Assembly (NCBI GenBank): GCA_963730225.1
Contig: CAVSQX010000002.1
Span: 682,001-746,000, forward strand
Length of the DNA: 64,000 nt
From: CAVSQX01 sp963730225
Lineage (GTDB): Bacteria; Planctomycetota; Phycisphaerae; Tepidisphaerales; Tepidisphaeraceae
Reading direction: 5' to 3'
Below the pieces are notes generated by a model. That model did no database searches. It saw only the letters and a list, made by a program, of their open reading frames with translations, and was not told the DNA's origin. A program made the position numbers and the translations under genes. The first letter of the stretch is position 1; every line of letters begins with the position of its first letter. Shown here one piece after another: positions 28,649 to 37,162 of the stretch.

Positions 28649-29500
28649 ATGACCACGCAAACGATCCAGGCGCCGCTGGGAATTCCGTTGGACGATGCCG
28701 CCGCCCCGGGGCTGCTGCGCCCGGCGTTTTCGCTGTGCCAGCGCGAACTGGTTCGCTTTCTGCGGCAGCGGCATCGCATCATCGGAGCCTTCGCCACACC
28801 CATCGTCTTCTGGCTGCTGATCGGCGGCGGGGTGGGACATTCGTTCAAAACTCAGGGACAGTCCGGTGGATACATGGAATACTTTTTCCCCGGCACCATC
28901 CTCATGATCCTGCTCTTCACCGCGATCTTCTCGACCATCTCCATCATCGAAGATCGCCGGGAAGGATTTTTGCAGGGCGTGCTGGTTGCGCCGGTTTCGC
29001 GGATGTCGATCGTGCTGGGCAAAGTGCTGGGCGGAGCGGTGCTGGCGTTTGGCCAGGCGCTGATTTTTCTTTTGCTGGCTCCGACCGTGGGAATTCATCC
29101 GACCCTGATCGGTCTGGCCGGGGCACTCCTGATGATGGCGATTCTCTCGTTCGCGCTGACCGCTCTGGGTTTCTGCATCGCCTGGCGAATGACTTCCACT
29201 CAGGGATTTCATGCGATCATGAATTTATTTTTGATGCCGATGTGGTTCTTGTCCGGAGCGCTGTTCCCGCCTCAAGGAGCGGCGGGCGCCGTGCGGGCGA
29301 TGATGCTGGCCAATCCGCTGACATACGGGCTTGCGGGATTGCGAGAGGCGTTGTATTGGGGGCATCCGTCGACCGTCGTCCTTGGGCCGGATTTTGGCCT
29401 GTGCCTGATCGTCAGCGGAGCGTTTTGCGCAGGCGCTGTTTCTGCTCGCCAGCGCCATCGCCACGCAGCGGGTGTCCGCGGATCTGGTGTAGAACCGTGA
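28649..29500 (+). CDS. ABC-2 type transporter permease, C-terminus frameshifted as read
   Basis: An integral membrane permease of the ABC-2 family (DrrB-like). The ATG at 28649 gives MTTQTIQAPLG, then LCQRELVRFLRQRHRIIG before the first helix. The body shows YFFPGTILMILLFTAIFST, EDRREGFLQGVLVAPVSR, LMPMWFLSGALFPP and NPLTYGLAGLREAL, all typical. The last 25 residues as read are Arg/His-rich and unlike the family. One extra T in the run at 29423-29426 would explain this. Removing it restores a hydrophobic end, FAQALFLLASAIATQRVSADLV, with a stop at 29490-29492. No ATPase gene is adjacent. SCO1 follows directly, so the two may be one operon. Confidence 0.85.
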   Translation: MTTQTIQAPLGIPLDDAAAPGLLRPAFSLCQRELVRFLRQRHRIIGAFATPIVFWLLIGGGVGHSFKTQGQSGGYMEYFFPGTILMILLFTAIFSTISIIEDRREGFLQGVLVAPVSRMSIVLGKVLGGAVLAFGQALIFLLLAPTVGIHPTLIGLAGALLMMAILSFALTALGFCIAWRMTSTQGFHAIMNLFLMPMWFLSGALFPPQGAAGAVRAMMLANPLTYGLAGLREALYWGHPSTVVLGPDFGLCLIVSGAFCAGAVSARQRHRHAAGVRGSGVEP

Positions 29501-30160
29501 CGAAATCTCAGCGAACCATCATCATCGGGATGTGGGCCGTCACGGCCGTGGCCGCGGTCGGTTTGGGAACGCTGATCTGGCTGCTGCGATCGAATCAGGC
29601 GTCGGCGATGGGAACGCCGCAGATTCTTCCGTTGGATAACAGCGCGTCAGCGGGTGGCGACCGGCTGCCGGTATTGTTCGATGCGCCCCAGTTTCAGCTG
29701 ACCGATGAAAACGGAAAATCGTTCGGCAGCGATCAGCTTCACGGAAAAGTCTGGGTGGCGGATTTCATCTTCACCAACTGCGAAAGCCTCTGCCCCATGA
29801 TGACTGCCCATCTGGCCGAGTTCCAGCGCGAAACCACCGGCTCGCGGCGTGCAGATGGTCTCCTTCACCGTCGATCCCGATCGCGACAAACCCCCCGTGC
29901 TGAAAAAGTACGGCCAGCGGGCCGGAGCCGACGAATCCCGCTGGCATTTCCTCACCGGCTCGCGCGTGCAAACCTGGGACATCTCCAAAGCCATGAAACT
30001 CGCCGTCGGCCCCGACCGCGGCGATCAGGTCATGCACAGCAGCCATTTCCTCCTCGTCGACGGCGCCGGCCACGTGCGCGGAATCTACGATTCCAACGAA
30101 GCGGGGTTTCTGACCAAGCTGATCGACGATGCGAAATGGTTGAGCCAACGGCGCGGATAA
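29497..30160 (+). pseudogene. SCO1/SenC copper chaperone for cytochrome oxidase, frameshifted as read
   Basis: SCO1-type proteins are membrane-anchored thioredoxin-fold proteins that deliver copper to the CuA site of cytochrome c oxidase. The N-terminus has one transmembrane helix (MWAVTAVAAVGLGTLIWLL). The domain begins at PQFQLTDENGKSFGSDQLHG and contains FIFTNCESLCPMM with the CxxxC copper ligands near residues 95-99. A one-base insertion near 29843-29848 shifts the frame. Beyond it the right frame continues as VQMVSFTVDPDRDKPPVLKK and MHSSHFLLVDGAGHVRGIYD with the distal His ligand. Both metal-binding parts are intact, so this may be a sequence error and not a dead gene. The start is GTG at 29497, next to the permease stop; an ATG at 29530 is an alternative. 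Confidence 0.85.
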
Positions 30161-30345
30161 ACGGCGCAACAGCGACGCAGACTTGATAAGGGATGCCGAA
30201 TCGCCGGTGAAACGGCGCGACGATGAAGTTGAAATCCTGTCGCCCCGATTTTCAGAAAACTGTCGGTATAATGTGAGCGATATGTGAAGCGCAGACGCGC
30301 CGCTGTCGGCAATATTATGCCGCGGCGCTATTGAGTCTTGGCCAG

Positions 30346-30957
30346 CTAAGCGCCTGACCTAAGGGCTGCGAAGCGCTCTGCCAAGGCTGGCAGAAGGTGC
30401 CCGACGAAGGACGTCCAAGCCAATACATCCTCCTCGTCGCGATACCGCATCCAGACCTCATGTCGTGGGTTAAATGCATTCTCAATGGATTGCCTGCCCC
30501 GCTCAAGTGATCGGCTAAATATCTTTAGCTCGATGGGTTTGAGGACCGCTTCCGGCTGCGGCAGCCTCTTAATCATGTTATTTTGTAGATGCCGCATCGC
30601 CTCGAGCTCCGACGAGGTCAGGAGAAAATAGGATCGCTCCCGCCCATCCATGGCAAGCGGATTGTCAACGGAACGAAAGAATTCCAAAGTGAAGGAGGAG
30701 CCGAGCGCGTCAACACATAGAGCTTTTACGTCACGTTGAAACCAGAGACCAAGACTCGGGCTGCGTGATGGCTCCCTAAAATATGAAAGAAGGTGTGTCC
30801 GGGACGATGCACTCTGTGGGACTTGGGCATAGCCTTGGGCTGCGAGTTGCGGACCCAACTCGCGACGCAACAGTTTGAAGAGTGAAACTCGCTTGGCCAT
30901 GGGTTTTTTGGAATGAGAGGAGTCTATCCGCACGGCAAGGGCTTTCTCAACTTCCAT
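30346..30957 (-). CDS. Hypothetical protein, about 200 residues
   Basis: I do not recognise this protein. It has 203 residues from the ATG at 30957, or 184 from the ATG at 30900 (MAKRVSLFKLLRRELGPQL), and neither start has a clear ribosome binding site. It is basic, soluble and without signal peptide or membrane segments. Recognisable pieces are LGLWFQRDVKALCVDALGSSF, ERSYFLLTSSELEAMRHLQN and WTSFVGHLLPALAERFAALR. It lies next to the possible nuclease gene and orphan antitoxin in a stretch whose codon use is less GC-biased than the flanks. It may belong to an acquired island. Confidence 0.55.
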   Translation of the reverse strand: MEVEKALAVRIDSSHSKKPMAKRVSLFKLLRRELGPQLAAQGYAQVPQSASSRTHLLSYFREPSRSPSLGLWFQRDVKALCVDALGSSFTLEFFRSVDNPLAMDGRERSYFLLTSSELEAMRHLQNNMIKRLPQPEAVLKPIELKIFSRSLERGRQSIENAFNPRHEVWMRYRDEEDVLAWTSFVGHLLPALAERFAALRSGA

Positions 30958-31206
30958 TGATTCGGCAGCCAGTCGGATAGGAGGCCGATTGGCACTTTAA
31001 CGATTCGAACCTGCGGTCAACCACGATTCCTGAGCAGAAAACGCAGAAAAGTTCAACTGGTGTCTTGTCACCCCGATGATTTCGTAACCCGTTGCATTGC
31101 AAGGGGTTTTTCGTTGGGGATGTGGCGGGATTTGAACTTATCGCTAAAATCCTCACAAAAAAGACGGTATGATGGGGTGAACCTTGCGTTTCGTCGGAGG
31201 GGGACC

Positions 31207-31875
31207 GTGCCAGTCGACATTTCCCATATTGGCGAAGATCTCATTGCTGAAATGCTTCGATCTATTGCCCAACGCAAACAACTCGATCGTATTATATGTG
31301 CTGCGACTAATCGGACGTTTGCGCAGGATGTCGAAGAATTCGACCTGGGTGAACAGCTAACATTCTCGGCGGAAGACGCCTCTCTAATCGTCGATACCGG
31401 GAGTCAGAAATACTCGTGTGATGGTGAGCAGAAGGTTGACGTGCTTTGCCTTGGCAAAGGCTCAGCAATAGCATTTGAATCAAAACTTGGCAACACGAGG
31501 ATGGCGGCCCCCGAATTCCGCAAACGATTCTGCACAATGTGCGCGATATCCAAACACTCCGGTTCGCGGCTTTCCGGTAGCATGATCGCGGTACTTGAAC
31601 GGTCGATGCCGTTCGAAGGTGAGTGCCGATTATTCGCGAAAACCAACGAGACATCTCTGTTGCTTAGAAAACCATGGTGGCTTGTCGTTCGACAGTCGGT
31701 TTTCCAAACATGGAACATCAGGAGCGACATCCCGGTTAAGTCAGTAAGAATTCTGCTCTTCGATCAGCTGGCTCAACTCTTTGGATCAAGACAGCAGTTC
31801 GACGGAACGGTTACGCGGCTCATTGGTTCCGACTTTTCACGCCGTTGGTCGCCTCAACTTCCCGACTCGCGCTAA
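31207..31875 (+). CDS. Hypothetical protein with a possible PD-(D/E)XK nuclease core
   Basis: A 222-residue protein starting at GTG 31207, placed there because GGAGGGGG lies just upstream; the frame is open to 31060. The segment KVDVLCLGKGSAIAFESKLG has an Asp, a short beta hairpin and then ESK. This matches the D-(x)n-(D/E)xK arrangement of the PD-(D/E)XK nuclease superfamily, with the hydrophobic strands that flank it. Upstream EEFDLGEQLTFSAEDASLIV could supply an earlier acidic residue. The C-terminal half is rich in Arg and Ser without further motifs. Nuclease activity is only an inference. It converges with an orphan antitoxin gene and has less GC-biased codon use, which is consistent with horizontal transfer or a defence role. 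Confidence 0.5.
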   Translation: MPVDISHIGEDLIAEMLRSIAQRKQLDRIICAATNRTFAQDVEEFDLGEQLTFSAEDASLIVDTGSQKYSCDGEQKVDVLCLGKGSAIAFESKLGNTRMAAPEFRKRFCTMCAISKHSGSRLSGSMIAVLERSMPFEGECRLFAKTNETSLLLRKPWWLVVRQSVFQTWNIRSDIPVKSVRILLFDQLAQLFGSRQQFDGTVTRLIGSDFSRRWSPQLPDSR

Positions 31876-31917
31876 CTGAAGGGCCCACGACCCGACGAAT
31901 CTCCTCCGTCGAACTTC

Positions 31918-32199
31918 TTACGAATGCGCACGGCCTGGCGTCTCGACAGTCAGCCTCAAGCCAACCCCTTTCATGATCCCCAACAAAGTCGACAGCCGCG
32001 GGTTGCCGTGCTCCGATAGCGCCTGGTAGAGGCTTTCTCGCTCGAGCCCGGCCGCCTTGGCGACCTTGGCCAGGCCGCCCCGCGCTTTGGCGACCTGACG
32101 CAGGGCGATCAGCAGAACTTGCGGATCGTCGGCCTCCAGCATCGCGGCTTTCAGATATTCCGCGGCAAATCGGGGCCGCGTGCGCAGCTTTTTAACCAT
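31918..32199 (-). CDS. Addiction-module antidote protein, HI1420 family (orphan antitoxin)
   Basis: A 93-residue helix-turn-helix protein. It matches the HI1420-type antidote pattern closely: FAAEYLKAAMLEADDPQVLL, then LRQVAKARGGLAKVAKAAGL, ERESLYQALSEHGNPRLSTL and IMKGVGLRLTVE. This class pairs with a small HigB-like toxin (phage Gp49 type) normally encoded directly upstream. Upstream of this gene (32200-32300) I find no toxin reading frame on the same strand, so the antitoxin seems to be alone. The ATG at 32199 is preceded by an in-frame GTG at 32202, and either could serve. It may act as a transcriptional regulator or as a protective remnant. Confidence 0.85.
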   Translation of the reverse strand: MVKKLRTRPRFAAEYLKAAMLEADDPQVLLIALRQVAKARGGLAKVAKAAGLERESLYQALSEHGNPRLSTLLGIMKGVGLRLTVETPGRAHS

Positions 32200-32479
32200 C
32201 ACGTCATCGTGGGAAACGCTGGTTCTGTCTTTTATGGCTTACGGCTGCGTAAATGCGGCGATATTCTCGTGTCGAAATTCCCGCCCGACGTAAATCCCTC
32301 TTAATTCATGTTTTGCATCAAATCATCAACCCAATCCCAGTTTGAATCGGGACACAAGCCACAAAACTTCGATCTGGGGAAAGATAGGCAATCTGTGCCC
32401 TCGCACCGAAAAATCTTCCTGCACCAGGCGCGAACCGCCGGAGGCCAGGTAAGGTTCGAAAGCTCTGAGATCGCGCCGG
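32200..32479. other. Intergenic region, no supported gene
   Basis: These 280 bases lie between the SGNH hydrolase stop and the antitoxin start. I looked for a HigB-type toxin partner on both strands and did not find one. Short reading frames here have no family features. Confidence 0.5.
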
Positions 32480-33340
32480 TCAAGAACCCGCCGTCCGTGG
32501 CACCAAGGATGGATCGCCCGTCGGCGGCGGGGCGTGATCGGTCTGCGCGGGCGGGCCCAAGAGTTGCGCCAAAATTGGACGCAATCCATCGGCCCAAACT
32601 TGATATCCCTTGGCCGTTGGATGCACGCCGTCGACCGTCATTTCGTCAAGCAGCCGGCCGGTTGCATCAGCCAGCTTGTCGTTGACATTGAGGTAAAGGA
32701 TCGTCGTTCCGTCGGCGAGTTTTGCCAGCCCGTCATTGATCCGGCGAATCTCGGGAAGAACGGCTGGATTGTCGTTGCGCGGGAAGATCGCGGTGAGAAT
32801 GATTCTGGCGGAAGGCGCTTTCTGGCGGCACGTGGCGATCAATGCGTCGAAGCCCTTGAGAATGTCCGCGACTTTTTCATCGCCGCCGGGATGATTCCCG
32901 ACGTTGTTCGTCCCGGCGAGGATGACAATCACTTTTGGATTAATGCCGCCCAATTCGCCGTTCTGCACTCGCCACAGGATGTTTTGCAGGCGATCGGCGC
33001 CCCAGCCAAAATCGGCGGCGTTCCAGCCATAAAAGTTCTGTTTCCAATTGGCCAGCATCGCCGACCATTGCGGATCGGTGCATCCCCAGCGGCGGGTGAT
33101 CGAATCGCCCAGAAAGTAAAGATCGATCCCGCCGGCCCGGGCCTTGGCGACAAGCTGCTGATGGGCCAGCATCGAATTGGCGTCGGTTCGCGGCGCGGCA
33201 ATGGCCGCCGAGTCGCTCTGAGCGATTGGCATTGTCGCCGATTCTCCAGTGGTGGCCGACTGAGCCATCGCAACCGGGAGAGCCGCCAATACGCTCATTC
33301 CAACCAATCCGGCCAATGCGAGTCGAAAACCTGCGATCAT
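32480..33340 (-). CDS. SGNH/GDSL family hydrolase (secreted esterase)
   Basis: A 286-residue secreted esterase of the SGNH superfamily. Its signal peptide is MIAGFRLALAGLVGMSVLAALPVAMA. The blocks are intact: LYFLGDSITRRWG with the nucleophile Ser80, the oxyanion Gly in block II (FGWGADRLQNILWR), GTNN at 143-146, and DGVHPTAKGY with Asp237 and His240. This is the PAF-acetylhydrolase-like subgroup, often linked to carbohydrate deacetylation in glycan loci. It is divergent from the GH35-like glycosidase gene, with about 78 bases between the starts, so the two probably share a regulatory region. Together they could act on acetylated galactosides, which is an inference. Confidence 0.9.
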   Translation of the reverse strand: MIAGFRLALAGLVGMSVLAALPVAMAQSATTGESATMPIAQSDSAAIAAPRTDANSMLAHQQLVAKARAGGIDLYFLGDSITRRWGCTDPQWSAMLANWKQNFYGWNAADFGWGADRLQNILWRVQNGELGGINPKVIVILAGTNNVGNHPGGDEKVADILKGFDALIATCRQKAPSARIILTAIFPRNDNPAVLPEIRRINDGLAKLADGTTILYLNVNDKLADATGRLLDEMTVDGVHPTAKGYQVWADGLRPILAQLLGPPAQTDHAPPPTGDPSLVPRTAGS

Positions 33341-33418
33341 GGCAGCGTGTCCGATATCAATTTATCATATCTCGACTTGGCGAGCATGCGCATGCCAGAT
33401 CGAGCGGTCCGGGAATCG

Positions 33419-35134
33419 ATGATGAGAATGAAATCCATTCTGGCCGCTTCGATTACGAAAATGATCGTCGCGGCTGTAGTCTTGCATTGTCGGGTGGCTT
33501 GTTCCCAGAGTGTGCAGATGGACGCATCAATCCCGCAGTTGCGCCGAGCCGGCCCGATCACCCAACTGTATGTCGGCGACAAGCCGTTCCTTGCCTTGGG
33601 GGGCGAGCTGGGAAATTCCACCGCCTCCGATCTGGATATTCTTGAAAACGCGCTGGCCCGGTGCCAGCGAATGAACTTGAACACCGTCATGCTTCCGGTC
33701 TACTGGGATTTGATCGAGCCGGTGGAAGGAAAGTTTGATTTTTCGCTGGTGGCCGGTGCGATCGATCGGGCGCGGAATCACAACTTGCATCTGGTCTATC
33801 TGTGGTTCGGAACGTGGAAAAACAGCATGTCGTCCTACGCACCGGGCTGGGTGAAGCGCGATTCGGCCCGGTTCGAGCGGGCCAAACAGAGCTCCGGCGA
33901 GACGATGGAGATTATCAGCCCGCAGTGCACCGCCGCCAACGATGCCGACGCCCGGGCGTTTGCGGCGCTGCTGCACTGGACGAAAAGCTACGATGCGAAA
34001 GAGCAAACCGTCATCATGGTGCAGGTGGAGAATGAAATTGGCATGATTCCCCAGCCCAGAGATCACTCGGAAAAATCCGAATCGGCGTACAAGAGCAATG
34101 TTCCAAGCGCGTTACTGTCGCTGGCGCAGCGAGGAGAACTCGGACCCGAGGTCGGCTCCCTTTGGGAAAAGGCGGGTCGGAAGACCGTCGGCACTTGGAG
34201 CGATGTCTTCGGCTCCGGTCCACAGGGAGAAGAAGTATTTTCGGCCTGGCAGTTCGCAACCTACGTCGAGAAGGTCGCCGCTTCGGGCAAGAAGGAATAC
34301 CCGCTTCCGATGTACGCCAATGCCGCGCTGATTCGTCGGGGATATTTGCCCGGCGCCTATCCCAGCGCGGGCCCGCTGCCGCACCTGTTGGAGGTGTGGC
34401 GGGCTGGAGCGCCATCATTGGATATGATCTGTCCCGACATCTATTTCCCCAACTTCATAGAGTGGTGCGGCCGGTATGTCCGAAACGGAAATCCGCTTTT
34501 TATTCCGGAGATGGCGGCATCGGCGCGGGCGCCGGCAAATGCCCTGTACGCGGCGGCGCAATTTGGTGCGATCGGGTTCGGACCTTTCTCGATTGAGAAC
34601 GTGAGGCCGGAACGTGAACGACAAATCGCCGGCTGCTACAGCATGTTGGCGGGATTGTCACAGATCATCCTGAATTGCCAGCAGGACAAGAAAGTCATCG
34701 GACTGGCGCCGCTGATTGCGTTCGATTGGACGATCGATGCTCCGCCGCAGCGCGGCGAATTGGGTGGCATCCTGTTTGAGGCACAGTTCGACAAGCCCAC
34801 AGCCGCCGGCGATTCCGCGACAACCGTCTTGCCCACCCTCGGTTCCGGACGATGGGAAGCGCCTTCGGCAACCCCATTGGGGGCCGCGATGATTCTGCAA
34901 CTCTCGGCCGACGAGTTCGCCATCGCCGGCATGGGGACAACCATCACCTTCGCGCCGGCGGACGGAACAGGACACATCGGCATCGAAAGCGCGCGGGAAG
35001 GCCGCTACGAAAAAGACGGAACATGGATCGGCGGTCGCTGGCTCAACGGCGATGAAACACACCAGGGCCGACACGTTCATCTGCCCGACGGAACATGGAC
35101 CGTGCAACGTGTGACGCTGTACCGATACCCGTGA
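33419..35134 (+). CDS. GH35-type beta-galactosidase-like glycoside hydrolase with DUF5597 C-terminus
   Basis: A 571-residue secreted (beta/alpha)8 glycosidase. It begins MMRMKSILAASITKMIVAAVV, a signal peptide, followed by LYVGDKPFLALGGELGNSTA, a GH35-like first strand. NTVMLPVYWDLIEPVEGKFDF is the hallmark of GH35/GH42 enzymes. VQVENEIGMI near residue 204 supplies the acid/base Glu, and FIPEMAASARAP near 364 the nucleophile Glu. The C-terminal third, with APLIAFDWTIDAPPQRGELG and ADEFAIAGMGTTITFAP, matches DUF5597-type tails seen on Bacteroidota and Planctomycetota enzymes. The ATG at 33419 was chosen for a GGGA upstream; ATGs at 33386, 33422 and 33428 are in the same frame. A beta-galactosidase activity is likely but untested. 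Confidence 0.85.
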   Translation: MMRMKSILAASITKMIVAAVVLHCRVACSQSVQMDASIPQLRRAGPITQLYVGDKPFLALGGELGNSTASDLDILENALARCQRMNLNTVMLPVYWDLIEPVEGKFDFSLVAGAIDRARNHNLHLVYLWFGTWKNSMSSYAPGWVKRDSARFERAKQSSGETMEIISPQCTAANDADARAFAALLHWTKSYDAKEQTVIMVQVENEIGMIPQPRDHSEKSESAYKSNVPSALLSLAQRGELGPEVGSLWEKAGRKTVGTWSDVFGSGPQGEEVFSAWQFATYVEKVAASGKKEYPLPMYANAALIRRGYLPGAYPSAGPLPHLLEVWRAGAPSLDMICPDIYFPNFIEWCGRYVRNGNPLFIPEMAASARAPANALYAAAQFGAIGFGPFSIENVRPERERQIAGCYSMLAGLSQIILNCQQDKKVIGLAPLIAFDWTIDAPPQRGELGGILFEAQFDKPTAAGDSATTVLPTLGSGRWEAPSATPLGAAMILQLSADEFAIAGMGTTITFAPADGTGHIGIESAREGRYEKDGTWIGGRWLNGDETHQGRHVHLPDGTWTVQRVTLYRYP

Positions 35135-35188
35135 ACCTGCCGCTGCGGTGGGGTCGCATGGACGAGGGGATGTATACTTGCGACCGCC

Positions 35189-36499
35189 ATGCCCGCAACT
35201 TCTGTCCGCACGGATTCTTCGGACACCCGCCAAACCTTTCTCTATTTCGGCTCCCTGACCCTTTTCCTCTACCTCGCCACACCCACCGGATTCCTCGTCG
35301 ACATTCAAACGTCTTACATGCTCAAAAACCAGTTGCACGCGACGGCAACACAAATCTCGATATTCCGCCTTGTCACCGCCGTTCCAATCTACTTTGCCTT
35401 CGCATTCGGCCTGATCCGCGACCAGTGGAACCCGCTGGGCTTGCGTGACCGCGGCTTCTTCCTGATCTTCGCTCCCGCAACCGCAATCGCATTCATCGCA
35501 TTGGCCTGCTGGCCAGTCTCCTATGGCGGCCTGCTGGCGGGCATGTTGCTGGTGATGCTGATGTCCCGATTCATTGCGGCGGCCTATCAAGGGTTGATGG
35601 CGCTGGTGGGCCAGGAGAGGCTCATGTCCGGCCGCCTGAGCGTGCTGTGGAATGTCGTCGCCTCCGTCCCAATTGTCGCCGGCGCATTGGCCTCCGGATA
35701 CATTTCCGATCACTTCCGCCCCAAGGCGACGTTCATCCTGGTGGCGACATTTGCCTGTTGCATCGGCTTGCTGGGGCTCTGGAAGGCGCGTTCGATTTTC
35801 ACCAACACGTACGAAAAACCGCAAGCCAGGGGTTCCGGTTTCGCTGCGGATGTGAAGCGGCTGGTGAAGCATCGGGCCATTTATCCGGCGGTTCTCATCT
35901 GCTTTTTGTGGAACTTCGCGCCGGGAGCAAACACGCCCCTCCAGTTCTATCTCACCAACAAGCTGCACGCCTCCGACGCCGTTTACTCCTATTTCAACGG
36001 CATCTTCGCCGCCGCGTTCGTGCCGACATTTTTGCTGTATGGGTTTCTATGTAAGAAGGTGGCTCTGAACAAGCTGCTCTGGTGGGGAACGATCATTGCG
36101 GTGCCGCAGATGGTCCCATTGGCATTCATTCACTCGGCGAACCTCGCACTGGCGATGGCGGTGCCGATCGGGTTGATGGGCGGCATTGCAACGGCCGCAT
36201 ACTACGATCTGGCCATGAGATCCTGTCCGCCGGGGCTTCAGGGAACCTTGATGATGCTGGTCGATGGAGTGCTCATGCTGTCCGGACGCGGCGGCGACCT
36301 GTTGGGCTCGTGGATTTACAATAGCAGCCCAAAGAACGGGTTCCTCTACTGCGTTTCAGCCATCACGATCGTGTACGCACTTATCCTGCCCGTGATTGTT
36401 TTGGTTCCAAAACAGTTGATCGCCACCGCCGACGGCGAGGCAAGTCCGAAAGTTCAAACCGAAATCACCGACAGTATCGCCGGCACTGAGGCTGCATAG
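35189..36499 (+). CDS. MFS transporter
   Basis: A 436-residue integral membrane protein with about twelve hydrophobic segments. The N-terminal half begins FLYFGSLTLFLYLATPTGFL, with the cytoplasmic loop after TM2 near DQWNPLGLRDRG. The region SVLWNVVASVPIVAGALASGYISDHF resembles the MFS motif of facilitators related to folate/biopterin and sugar carriers. A central hydrophilic loop at about 205-225 links the two halves. The gene starts 55 bases after the GH35-like enzyme on the same strand, so they may be co-transcribed and the carrier could import the released sugar. This is an inference from position. I cannot tell substrate or direction from sequence. Confidence 0.85.
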   Translation: MPATSVRTDSSDTRQTFLYFGSLTLFLYLATPTGFLVDIQTSYMLKNQLHATATQISIFRLVTAVPIYFAFAFGLIRDQWNPLGLRDRGFFLIFAPATAIAFIALACWPVSYGGLLAGMLLVMLMSRFIAAAYQGLMALVGQERLMSGRLSVLWNVVASVPIVAGALASGYISDHFRPKATFILVATFACCIGLLGLWKARSIFTNTYEKPQARGSGFAADVKRLVKHRAIYPAVLICFLWNFAPGANTPLQFYLTNKLHASDAVYSYFNGIFAAAFVPTFLLYGFLCKKVALNKLLWWGTIIAVPQMVPLAFIHSANLALAMAVPIGLMGGIATAAYYDLAMRSCPPGLQGTLMMLVDGVLMLSGRGGDLLGSWIYNSSPKNGFLYCVSAITIVYALILPVIVLVPKQLIATADGEASPKVQTEITDSIAGTEAA

Positions 36500-36559
36500 G
36501 CATCGTGACCCATACCCCTCACCAATACACCATTCATTGCGGCGCGAAGCACGCGGCTT

Positions 36560-37162
36560 ATGATGCTTTCGGTTATGGATTCCACTTCCGGGCAATCGGA
36601 TTTCGCGATTTATTCACAGACGCTGGCGGCGACGAGTCTGACCAGGGCGTTGGCTGTGATTCTGTTCCTCAGCGCGGGCGTGCTGGGGTTTCTGCTTTGG
36701 CTGGTTTATGTGAAACAGGGAGCTGGGTATTCGTCGAAGGTGATCGACCAACTGCCGGCGGTGAACGCCGCGTTGAACTCGCTAAGCACGGTGTTTCTGG
36801 TGGCGGGTTTCATCGCGATCAAAAATCGCTTGTATCGGCGACACATGAAACTGATGCTGGCGGCGCTGTGCAGCTCAGCGCTGTTTTTCGTTTGTTATGT
36901 CGTTTATCACAATGCCCGCGGCGATGTGAAGTTCCAGGGCGCAGGACCGATTCGGCCGGTTTATTTCAGCATTCTGATCAGCCACATCCTGCTGTCGGCG
37001 GTCGTGGTGCCGATGATTTTGTGCAGTTTTTATCTGTCATTGTCGGGCCGGTTCGCGCTGCATCGAAAATTCTCGCGGTGGACGTTTCCGATCTGGTTGT
37101 ATGTGTCGGTTACCGGTGTCATCGTATTTGCGATGCTCAAGATTTTTGCGGGAGCGAAATGA
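36560..37162 (+). CDS. DUF420 membrane protein (CtaM-like, cytochrome oxidase assembly)
   Basis: A 200-residue protein with five hydrophobic segments. DUF420 features are clear: LPAVNAALNSLSTVFLVAGF, then RHMKLMLAALCSSALFFVCY, VYHNARGDVKFQG, and GPIRPVYFSILISHILLSAVV ending in HRKFSRWTFPIWLYVSVTGV. The conserved His residues in helix positions are present. DUF420 proteins are found with cytochrome c oxidase genes and are required for assembly of the Bacillus aa3 oxidase (CtaM). Its stop overlaps the next ATG (ATGA) and the two are coupled. Oxidase subunits are not in the window. SCO1, another oxidase assembly factor, lies 6.4 kb upstream on the same strand. Confidence 0.9.
   Translation: MMLSVMDSTSGQSDFAIYSQTLAATSLTRALAVILFLSAGVLGFLLWLVYVKQGAGYSSKVIDQLPAVNAALNSLSTVFLVAGFIAIKNRLYRRHMKLMLAALCSSALFFVCYVVYHNARGDVKFQGAGPIRPVYFSILISHILLSAVVVPMILCSFYLSLSGRFALHRKFSRWTFPIWLYVSVTGVIVFAMLKIFAGAK

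Noticed and set aside
32200..32300. HigB-type toxin partner of the orphan antitoxin
   Set aside because: There is too little space before the SGNH gene, and the frames on both strands lack the toxin motifs.
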